Shown: positions 11,701-23,700 of the stretch, one piece after another
Layout of the letters: each line of letters begins with the position of its first letter
How positions within the stretch are numbered: the stretch's first letter is position 1
The notes under the pieces: model-generated
Database searches by the model: none
What the model was told of the DNA's origin: nothing
What the model saw: the letters and a program-made list of their open reading frames with translations, nothing else
Position numbers and translations under genes: made by a program
Assembly: GCA_949752735.1 (NCBI GenBank)
Contig: OX457036.1
Span: 20,133,169 to 20,197,168, forward strand
Source: Lumbricus terrestris
Lineage: Eukaryota > Annelida > Clitellata > Crassiclitellata > Lumbricidae
Length of the DNA: 64,000 nt
Reading direction: 5' to 3'

Positions 11701-14700
11701 GCTACAGTTTTTGCCAATATCTTGACCAAAAGTAGAAATCTCGAAATGAAACTTTACAGGCTTATAGACAATTTATATTTACACATCATGGCCAGATTTC
11801 ATCAAAATATTTCAAACAGAACAAAGGTTATATCACTTTTAGTGAGGCCACCCTGTAGATCTATTCATGAACTATTACCTATTCATCATTCTATAGTGGT
11901 CTGGGGAGAAACAGACCCCCATTCTTCAACAGACTGGTGCAAAAATAATCACGGTTTGTCATTCAATGATGAATGAGCAACCCCTCTTGAAACAATTACT
12001 TTTAGTTACATAAAGTTGTGCATGTCTTAGATAAATTAGAGAGCCATAGAAACCACACTTTTGGGCTGTGCTTGAAAGGCGCTATGTAAACGTTTTACAT
12101 TGCAAATTCAGTCGAGTTCATTCAATATAGATACTGATGTACCAGTACATATATACAATATTGTATATATTTATTATTGTATATACATAAAATTACATAT
12201 TCACATAAGAATGCCACAAATCCATTCAACTGAAATTCCTCTGTTCCTCTGCTTTTAACTTAGGTCATGAATGAACAACGTCTTACCTTGGTCGTACTGA
12301 AGAAAGTGCATGGCTTCTGTTGATCTCGTTGTGTATTTCTTCATGACGTTATCATCCAGAAGAGCTGAACCACGAAAGAGACTGAAGCACCCAGGGCTGC
12401 ACAGAACACATCCGAGGACATGCTCTGTTGCCTTCTGAAACCAGTGACCGATGGCATACTCAAACATCTGGTACCAGACGAGAGGACCTGTTCCAATCGG
12501 GTGAATTCTACCACATGCTGCACCGGTCTTCTCGTTTTTCTTCATTCGGTCAACAAGGACTCTCACAGCATCTGGTTTGAAGTCAACGTCACCGTCCAGG
12601 GCCAAAATATAAGTATTCTCAGCCTGTTTTTAAACAGACAAACAACGACTTTCATCCAATGCTCCAGAACAGAAATGCAACACATGACGACTTCACTAAA
12701 TTAAAAGCAACCTTTGGTAAAGAGTAGTTTAGACATCATGTTACACTGAAAAACAATGAAAATTCACATGTTACACAATTTCACACAAACACTTATGGAA
12801 TATGAATATTTTCTAAAATGTATCTGTTTTCAATAGTTCAGTTTGTCATAGATCTCAGTGACATCAAAATAATTAAATATAATGACTGGAGAAAAAAACT
12901 GCAGAGGCAAAACACAGCTGGCCCAGTTAGCTACATCGGTAAGAGCGTCTGTACGCAACTCTGAAAGAGAGCATGCGGGTCATGGTTCGTTTCTCGAAGG
13001 TGGCTATTTCAGAAGATTTAAAATCTCGGACTAGCACAGTCCGTCCATGGGGACCTAAATGGCGTGGCGTCCATTCAAACGGGCGAGCGGTGGCGAAGGA
13101 TCTTACCCGATCAAATTCATTGAAAAATGAACAAGGTCGAGGCCATAGACGGCTGCTATATAAAATCCTATTACAGTAGCTACAGCTGAGATGGTGATGG
13201 TGGAGATCTGCAATTTTCCGTGCAATGCCTCAGAGATTATGCTTCAGGAAAACATCATCATTCAAAGTTTCAAATAGCCTACCACACCTCAAAAATATTT
13301 TCACCCATGACCAAAATATCACACTTCAAAGAGATTTTCCTCAGTAGTCTGAGTAGTCTCATATAAATATGTGAGGCTACGGAGGAAAGAAAATCTCTTT
13401 TAATACAATATTCTATTAATGAGATTTTCACCCATGTTACCATCATAATACCTCAATAAGGAGATTTTCCTCCACAGTTTCAAATAGCAAGCTCTTTCCA
13501 CAGTGTCCATGTTTCCGACGAATGGCTTTCGCTCGTTCCAGCCATGATGATTCCTTATGCTTCCTGCGTTGCTGGACCTTTCCAGTATCCTCCTTTGAGC
13601 TCGATCGCAAAAGTTCCCTCATGTATTCAGCTGCTCCACCAAAGATTCGATAGCTAATCAGATAGTACATGTACATCACCTGTAAAAAAATAAAAAAGGC
13701 CTTTGATGGAGGGAAGGTATTAAGAAGGGGTATCTAGAATATCCAGGTTTGACACTTTGGAATTTATAACTACTACCAGCTGGGGTACCCGGCGTTGCCC
13801 GGGAAATTTAGGATTCGACCCGCTCCCGGCCACGACCCCACCACTCCACAACCACCCCACTGCACGCCACAACACTCCGACCTCCACTTTTACGCTCCGA
13901 CCTCCACTTGTATGCCACCCGTGAAATTTGAGTTTTCGGGAAAATTTCCTTCCCACCCGCCACCCCCCACGCCCTCCACACACCTCGGCTCTGCGGGCCG
14001 AGGTGTGTGGAGGCGAGGTGGCCCGTGTAAACATCTGTCTAGCTGTAACGTTTCAGATATAAGTGTTAAAATATGCATGGCAACATGCGGTCACGCTGGT
14101 ACTCTGTTTCTTTATAAATAATCTGATCATACCAAGCATTTATTTTATCGAAGAAAACTATATTTGAGGCTCCTCTTTGTATAAGCTTAATATATACTCC
14201 TTGGCCGAAGGCATGTATCTTTTCACAGGGCTGTACGACAGTGTATGATTTTCATGCTAAGCTAGGCGAAAAATGACGTCAAAATATGACGTCAACGGCA
14301 ACAGGCCGTTACTGAAAAACGATTGAAATACGGCGACGCAATTGCAGCGGTAGGCTAGCCGCTAGCGCATACATTAACACAGCGAAATTTAAAATGTCTG
14401 TTTTTCGAAATCTAAAGTGAAACAAAAGCTGAAAATAGCGCACTTGGATGGTTTTGGTGAACGTTTATCTATATGCACTGTTTCAGGTCAGTAGTTGCAA
14501 AAGTGTGAGCGTGCATAACTGACAAATATACGTACTTCCTTTCTTATTGATATAGATTATTACTCAAGTTATATGCTGTAAAGTGAAAACTTATACAAAC
14601 TCGCCTTAAGTAGGCTAATTAAAATCAGACCATTCCGGTCAGTTGGTTACATAAACCATAGATTGAGTATTCGTGACTTTTGGGTTTAATATTCGTAAAT

Positions 14701-17700
14701 ATTCGTGAATATTAAGATTTTTTAATATTCGTAAATATTCGTAAATATTCGTTAACGGATTAAAGTGAACCATCGAAACCGCAATGTTACCCGGTAAAGC
14801 AGTTTAAGTTTCTGTATGTCTCCATGACATTCACTCGCATTCAGGGCAAGGCTGAATAAAAATAATTATGCGAGGTGCTTAATATACTGAGATCGGGACA
14901 ATTTTTGCTTGTAATCTGGCACTATTATTTTCTGCGTTGGCATTTATATTTACTCATCCTGCTGCACTGATATAAAACTACTTTATCAATTTGCAGTTAC
15001 TATTATAGGCTGTTAAAGTTTATTTCTAATTTAGCCTACTATATATTGCTGCTACTTGCCAACTGCCATCGGTGACTCTGTCTCTTTTCATTTGAGTAGG
15101 ATGGTCAGACGTCAGACAAAGTGACTAACATTAAGTATCCAATGTGATAGACCTATGAATGCTGCATGGCCACATCGGCCAGACCCAGCAGAGACCTGGA
15201 AGTTTTCAACAATAAATCTATTAAAGTTATTGTAACTTACTGATATAGGCCTGCCTATATGCGTGGGCTAATTCAATTTTGTACAATTCATTCAGTAAAA
15301 GTTAAACATTTTCATAAATAACAAGTTAAAAATTAAGAATAAAGACTTTCCTGAAAGAACATATTTTACGAATATAATATTCGTTGGCAGTTTTAATATT
15401 CGTTAATATTCGTGAATATTTGAAAATCTTAATATTCGTAATATGCGAATACTCAATCTATGACATAAACCATATGCCACCTTTACAAAGAATCAATTAT
15501 ATCAGTTTGGAAACTGCAAATAGCTAGTCAGGACATCAGCCCAGTTATTTTGTGGTACATACTAGTGCAGGGGTTCTCAAACTTTATTTTTATTGTACCC
15601 CCAAATAAAAATATCGAATGATGGCGTACCCCAGCAAAGTCAGATCAGAAACAAAATGCCATTGCCATGTCCTCTGGTAGTGACAACTAAAAGTCCATTT
15701 AATCATTGGTGACATCGTTTATTAGAGTCTAGGCCTAGGCCCATATATAGGGAGCAAAATCTAGTTTTCAATTATATAATCGTATCAGCAATTTTAAAAT
15801 GGAAAATTGTTCTATAGGCTAACCCCCTGTAAGAAAGAGGAAAGAGACAACCTATAGTGCTGTGCACGGGCTTGTTCAGACTAGCACAGATTTACAATAT
15901 CTGGTTTGATATTATATTTTGTCAATTTCAAACGCAAATTTACCCCATGTTTTTTTACAGCAAGAATAGTTAACAGTTTCACCCATATATGCCGTGCTGA
16001 AAGGAATCACAAAATTTCGAGCTCGACCAGAAATTAATCATTTGGCCAATTCAGCTCTCTGCCATTTGAGTTCTAGGCCTATAGTCTGAGATATTCTGGC
16101 TTTGGTAATTTCAACCATTATTTTATACATTAGGCCCATTTGTTTCAAAATTATAGTAATATGCCTAAACATAAATATGTTGCATGCACTGCATTGTATG
16201 TGAGTCTAATTAGGCTATTTGTCGTGAAAGAAAGAAATGACGATGCTGTTATATGTTACAACGTTAAAAATCACTGCTAATCAAAGAAAGATGGACACAA
16301 AGTCCAAAACTCAAATAAAATTTATATTTCTGGAAATTTTCGCGTACCCCTTACCGGCGCCTGGCGTACCCCTGGGGGTACGCGTACCACAGTTTGAGAA
16401 CCCCTGTACTAGTGGGTCCTTATAGACTTCTGAAATACATCAATGCTTTTAGTACCTTTAGTGAAACATATAGACATTTGTTCTTTTGTTTGGACTGTTT
16501 AAATCATGTCAGCGCTTGAGTTGAAGGATCCTTCAATGCCAAAACTGATGACAATGATGACTAAAAGCAGATGATGAAAATAAGTTTGCATATACATGCC
16601 ACAACGGAAACATTAACACAGAAAATGCCAAGTGAAAGGAGTCGCAAAATCGCAAATAATGGAACATAATGATAAGTAACAATGACGAGTAGCCTACAAT
16701 AAATTAGACAAACTTAAGGGATTTTAAGTTAACACTGGAGGCAAGTGAATGAAAATGCTCGCCTGAGACCATCTCTTCTTGTGCCTGATCTTGAGTTTAT
16801 CTTTGAGATGAACGATAAGGTCATTTCCTCCTGGAAGATTCCAGACGAGCTGACCTCCGTACGGGGTCAGGATCTTTGTGGGTGATCGCATGCGACGTTC
16901 ATTATTCAGCACAGAGCTACAACAAATATAAGATCATGTATAAACACCAGAAAACCCAGCGAAAAAGTTTTTTTATAGATTACTATTGCTTTGTCATTCT
17001 CTCATTCGCTTGTATGGTATGGGACACTGAATAGGTCTTCATTGGCTATGTCCATTTTGCTCTTTTGTAACATTTAAAGTGCTGCATGGTAAGAACTTGT
17101 ATCTTCTTTTTTATTTCTCACAGTATGCTGCATCATGATTTTTTTCTCACAGGCTTTCAGTTTCATTTTCTTTGTCATTAAAGGCGGATTATTATTTATA
17201 ATAATAACATTTGAAAAGTTAAACTAGCACAATAATTTTTGCGACCGTAGATAGTCAACATTTATTAGCAACTAGCTGTACCCGGCCACGCGTTGCTGTG
17301 GCTGAAAAGACCGTCCAACCTCCCTACTTCCCTTCCCCTGCCTCCCTCCCTCCCTTAGGCCACGTGTTGCTGTGGCTGAAAAGACCGTCCAACCCTCCCT
17401 CCCTACTTCCCCTCCCCTGCCTACCTCCCTTACCCTGCCTCTCTGCCTCCGTTCCTCTGTCCCTCCCTACCTCCATTCCACCTCCCTCTCCCCTTCCCTC
17501 CTCCATCCCTCCCCTCCCCCTCCCTCTCGTTTCTTCCCCTCCCTCCACTCCGTCCCTCCCCTCCATCCCTCTCCTCCCTCCCTCCCGTCCGCTCCCTCCT
17601 TCCTCCCGCTCCCTCCCGCTCCATTCCTCCCACACGGCCGCATTCAAATGCAAATAAATTGAATTCGCTGAAATCGAATGCAATGTTGTGTTTTTTTCGA

Positions 17701-20700
17701 GAAAAGCATATAAAAACCCGTCCGCTCGAACGTTGTGTGAAAATTGTCAATCTAGCCTTTTCTAGCCGTTTTTTCGACCGGATCTGACCTTTTTCAAAAT
17801 TCAGAGTGGCATCCCTGACCTTATTCAAAATTCAGAGTGGCATCCCTGTACGTTATAAATACAAATGGCGGAGTATGCGCGTAAAGTTAAAATGTATAAA
17901 CGTGTCAACTCGAGGAGAAAGTTGTGTTTTTTTGGTGTAAAAGATTTGTTTCTTTCCAGGAAATCCTTTTACAAACACGATCGTATTCGAACGGAGCATT
18001 TTGCGAAAAATTTCAAAAGAATCGATCATGAAGTTTCCAAGAAATTCCATTAGGAACAAACGTTTTACATTTTTATTTATATAGATTGTGTCGAACTCTC
18101 CATTCATCAAGAAGAAATAAACTGATGACCAAAAGAAGACAGAATGATAAATGCATGACGCCTCCAAGGTCCTCAGATATTCTCAAATTAATACCAAATG
18201 CACCCAATGTATAGCTTTATACAGTGGATGAATTTGACACCATCCAGTGCAGTGGTACACAGAATCTGAAACTTGGTTAATTTTCCGTCTTGCATAGATA
18301 GAAAGCACCTACCTTGCTGCTTCATCTATGACGGAAACCAACTGTGTCACAAAGGAATTGCAAACCCACTCATCTGTTTCGTTGAAGGTCATGCAGTCAT
18401 CAAAGAAAATGTGAGCTAAAACCCAAACAATAGAAGGCATATGAATACAAAACAATAGAAGGCATAAGAAAACAAAACAATAGAAGGCAGAAGAAAGCAA
18501 AACAATAGAAGGCATAAGGAAACAGTGAAAACAGATAAGGAGCTGAGAAATATTTGCAAATGCAAATTGCACAAGCACAAGTGTTTTAAAGCATAAACAT
18601 TCTGCTATACCTAAAGGAATCCAAATTAACTTGATCTTTTGGCAACCTAATAATGTATGCTAGAAAATCCTAATAACCTCCTACAAATGCATAGGGATAA
18701 TGATAATAATGCAGCCTGCTAGAAGGTACATGTAGTTCAATTGAAATATTAATTCAATTAAGCAGCTAAGCTCCCAAGAGGTAGGCTACTCTATGCTTAT
18801 CACTTAGTCATGAGTGTCAAAAGTCGTTTCTGTTCCTCTGCCTATTAGATTCAGATTATGATTATGTCTATGAATATATGATTCCATTGAAAGAAACTTA
18901 GATTGACGCCTCAGGCACAAGAAAGTGGTGCTATAAAATTCATTGTGACTAAATAGATGTTCTACACATCAGACTATACAGATCATCAGAGTAACAGAAA
19001 TAATCTACCTTCAAATTCGTAATAGTCTGGATCTTTTATTTTAAAGACTTGCTGAGCAATTCGTCTTGCACACTGATCAGCGTCCATTCTGTTTTTAAAA
19101 ATTATGACAAAAAAGGTATTAACATGAAGCCAATGGTTTCACTTCAATTTTACAATCAATCTATTCAATTAAATTATTTTAAAATTAAAATTTTCATATG
19201 TTCAAGGTGCCACAAATTATTACTTTTTATTTAATCAAATCAACCATACATCTGCTTTTAAGTTTATACCCGTCAGAGGTATATGTGTATGTGCGCATTA
19301 GATATACAAATCTAATAAACATAGACATCATCATTGTCGTCGTCGTCGTTATCGTCATCCTCACTTGTGGCACACCTATGGAATGCTGCTACTATTCCCA
19401 CATCACACCATAACAGGACACGACTGGTAAATTGACCAATACAATACACAACAATACAATACATTAAAACAAAATAGAATCCAATAGAATTTCACTGATG
19501 CAGATGCTTCATATAGTTCATAAGAGTCTATAACTTGCCTGAAGATAGACTTGAGGAGCTGGATCATCTCATTCTTTGTCTCATGCCACATGGTAGCACA
19601 AGCATACACGATTGGCACTGGCCTATCTCTCTCTGGGTCTCTCACCTTCCCACCCATCTCCAGATCAGCATCATGTTCTTCTGAAGCACTACTCTTTGGC
19701 TGGTTCCCATTGTCAGGCGATATTTCAAGCTTTCCTCTGGCTGTGACTAGCATCTCATTGTCATTCCTGCGACGATTAACCATTATTGACTGGGCAAATA
19801 ACACTCCACAGAATAACTGTGCAACAAATAACCTACAATGAGCAACAAAAAATATCTGTATCAATAAACTAATGAAGCAAACTAGAATTTCTGATAAATG
19901 ATTACTATTAAGAACCAAATGATTACTAAATCAAGGTCAGATGAGACTAAAAAGTAATTAAAAAATTAAAACAACTGATGAAAAACTTAACTACTAAAAT
20001 CAAAATTGTGAGCTAAAACAGCATCAACCCTATAGAAGTAGGTACATATCACCAAATCTCAAGTATCACCAAATCTCAATTTTACAGACATTACTTTAAA
20101 TGGTTTTTTAGCTAAAATACAATAGACCTTACGTTTCTTGTTAGTAGGCCTAGCTATAGGCATTTTAGAAATAAAGTGCTTACAAAATGCACAAGACTCA
20201 TGTACACGCCATTCTGCTTAGCATAAAGTTGTGTTTGCTCCCAAACTTCCCAAAGCATTCAAACTTAAGTTAACACACCATTCAAGAACAGTAATGTAGC
20301 AATCAATATTGACTTTTCAGGATAACTCCTTACAACGCGGCCTAGTTTACACATTGTATTACAAGACAACTGACAACTCTGTGTTAATGAGTACATATCG
20401 CATTAAGAGAGCTGCATTTGCAGTATTCTTACTTTTCAGTTTTAGCGATTCTCTCCGCAGATGGAAACCATACATGTCGATTGATCCAGAGAAATACAAC
20501 CCACCAAACAGTCGCACATACAAACAAGTACCCATGTTTATCGACATCCTTGCCACAGAAGTCGACAAAAACAGGGACTCCTCTAATCATGATCTTAGGA
20601 AGGTAGCCGTAACACTGGAGCAGAAAGATTCCCACAAGAGTTGGCGTTGACAGGTACATTGGGATGCAGAAGCTGACCTTTTGCATTAGCAGCTTACATG

Positions 20701-23700
20701 CCAAACAGCTCATATAGTAGCAGACAAGGCCACAGACTATACACACAATACTAGGACTAACCCACAGAATGTGCAAATCAACTGATCCGTCTGATGCATT
20801 GCCTCCATATTTTGGCTCAGCCTCAAGATCGAGCATTTTCAGGATGGATGGCTTGGATCTATCTTGGAGATATTCCAGAAGGTACCAAGAACCAATAATG
20901 GCCAACATTGTGATGGCACTCACTATGAGATTTAGTTTGACTCTCATGGCATGAAGAACACGTTTAGCCTGGAAAAGCTTAAGGCATAGACGATCTGCTC
21001 CAACAAAGTTCTCCCACCACTTTAGCGAGATGAGAAAAAGAGAAAGAGGAATCTGCCAATAGAGGTTGCAGTATGGTTCAACACACTGGGCCTTCACTGG
21101 ATCTGTAGATGTTGAGTTGAATGACGAATTGCTATTTATAGCATCTGAATGCATTAAATCTCTTGGTCTGTTATCCAATGACAAGCTCTTGAGAAAATTG
21201 AACGGAAGTACAGAACGCACATCCTCAGTACAATAGATAACAACTGGTGCCAAAACTGCACACACTTCAAGAAGTAGAGCAAGAATATCAAGGAATGCGA
21301 CAAGAAGAGAACAAGCCGCCTTCTTCTGAGAGCGGAAGCTCTTTTGTGAGAATAAAACCGCCAGTAAGGATGGAACAAGACACACGGAATGCATGATTCC
21401 AATGCAGGCGATTGGACCAAATGGTGTTCTGGAGATGAATGGAAGAATTCTCATCACAAGCAGAACACATCCAAATCCGTGGAAGACCTCAATCATCAAC
21501 ATCTGAAGCAAAGAAGAGATAAGTCATGTCAGAGCTGAACTAAACTCGCCATCATCATGAATATAATTTATTAAAGCAACAGGAATGATAACTGAGCCCC
21601 ATGGGCGCCCGCACACAGGGGCAAGAGGAGTCACTTGCCTCTCCCAAGAAAATTGACACCTATTTTTAAACTACTAATTTTGATTTTGTAACAAATTTCT
21701 TCGCACTAAAGAAACTATTCATATTGAAATTTTGAATAAGCCGTTTCACCATGTCGTCTGCGCATGCGCAGTGGGTCACTACAATAGAGACCCCACATAT
21801 AGTGTATTGGAGACCCGAAAAAACCATAGAGATATGGATTATAAAAAAACAACACAAAATTGACGTGTTCAAGGCACACTAGCATGCCAAATCATGGCTC
21901 ATAAAATCAACATGTATAATTGTTTGTATACGAAAAATTGCAATTTCCTTTGAATATGCAACAAAATAAAAAAAACTGTTCGTTCAAATTACCTGAAATT
22001 GTGGTAAAGTGTCCGTATTTCATATTCACAAAGGTAGAAAAAAATAATTAGAACTGGCTCCATGTTTTCCGCTAAAAATTTAAAGTAGAATGCCTCTGGG
22101 GTGTGTCACACCCCATCTCACCTCCAACGGGTTAAAGACTAAATCAAAAGCAAAAACATCTGAAAAGGCCACATTAAGGGTCAGCATGGTCATCGCAATT
22201 TCATCCCACATATATTATATCGATGTGAAGAAAAATCATACCCTTCATCTTTACATGCCTAATTAAATGACCATTACTAATAATGTCATTTTAAATACTT
22301 TTTTATTTTCAAATTTTCTATATCTCTTTATGTACCCATGTGCGGTGTGTCACTTTGTTTTTGTCATTAAACGAATATATATGTATATAAATATATATAA
22401 CTAGCCCGAAACCCATATCAGTCGCCGGTACCTTGGGCATTTCCCTATAGCCCCTCTCGGCGGACCTGGTTATTGTAATACAGTGCACAGATGTCGATTA
22501 CGGTACCATAATAATTTTAGGGTTGTACATGCACCTTCAACTCAACCTACCAGTTCAATCCACCGTCTTCTTCCATCTGCGTCTTTGCTTTTCGCAGGGA
22601 AATTAAAGAGTCTAAACGGCGGGTCGCATAGGCAGCCGGAGAAACCAATTTGAACATTGTGCAACCCACAGAACGACCGCTTTAGTCTGTAGACATTGTT
22701 GTTGCAACATAAAACTGCACAACGAGCTGGCATTCCGAAAAAATTAAAATTCCGATTGATTTTAACTGTCAGTGTTCGCAAACTCAGACGTTCGCGCGCT
22801 GTTTTTTTATAATCCATATCTCTATGGTTTTTTCGGGTCTCCAATACACTATATGTGGGGTCTCTATTGTAGTGACCCACTGCGCATGCGCAGACGACAT
22901 GGTGAAACGGCTTATTAAGTGAATCTGACAAATTTACATTAAGAAACTCTATGAAAAATGCCCATGAATGTCCTTACTTACCTGCTTTGCATTTTTCAAC
23001 CTCTTCTTACAAAAAATTTAACCGTGACCATCGTGTATTTCCCCTCCTGCAAAAATGTCTGTAGGTGCCCATGCTGGACCACATAGGCCTACATGCTATA
23101 AATCATTCAAGATATGTATAAAACAAGATATTCCATATCGATTCCAAGACAGGCTGGTAAATCTTAATGAAAGATAATCGACATGGTGTAAATTTTAAAA
23201 TACTATTTTCCGCAACCATAACAGCCATCATGACCAGGACAATGACCACCACCACTAGGGTGTGTCAATTTGAGGGTCAAATCAAAAATTTGTGAATTTC
23301 AAAAACGGGTAGTGATGAAAATGTGCAGTTTTGCATGCTGAATCCAAATATCACTTCAGAAAAAGTTTTTATGAAGTGCTAGCTACTTCAATTTACAGTT
23401 GAAATGAGCTATATTTACATACAATTGATTCAAACGTACAACAGAACTGAAGAAAACCTATAGCTACAGAGTGCCATATGAAATGCTATCTATCAATTGT
23501 ATCAAATGCTATCTATGAAGTAAAATTAATGGAATTGTGCAAAATAAACCAAAGACATCATGTCCTGCTTGCTTCTGTTTCGACCTATTATCTCTGCTGA
23601 CCATTTGACCTCTGATGTAGTGAGTCCTCTCATCGCTGTACGCATGGCAAGCAGTCTCGGTTGTCATTTTCACAAACCTTTCCATATAGACTGCGTGCGA

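Larger units (their letters stand above)
21599..23077. mobile_element. CCATGGGCGCC-ended repeat, interrupted by a nested element
   Basis: Its ends match the element at 34700-34977 in reverse orientation: CCATGGGCGCCCGCACA on the left and CCTGCAAAAATG...GTGCCCATG on the right. Body stretches on both sides of the inner insertion align with that copy. Copy B has the empty site (gagcc then attatccatac), so it inserted after the gene duplication or was lost from B. Confidence 0.7.

Noticed and set aside
17298..17828. Long proline/serine-rich and glycine/arginine-rich open frames on both strands
   Set aside because: They are produced by the CT-rich tract; simple-sequence composition, no conserved motif.
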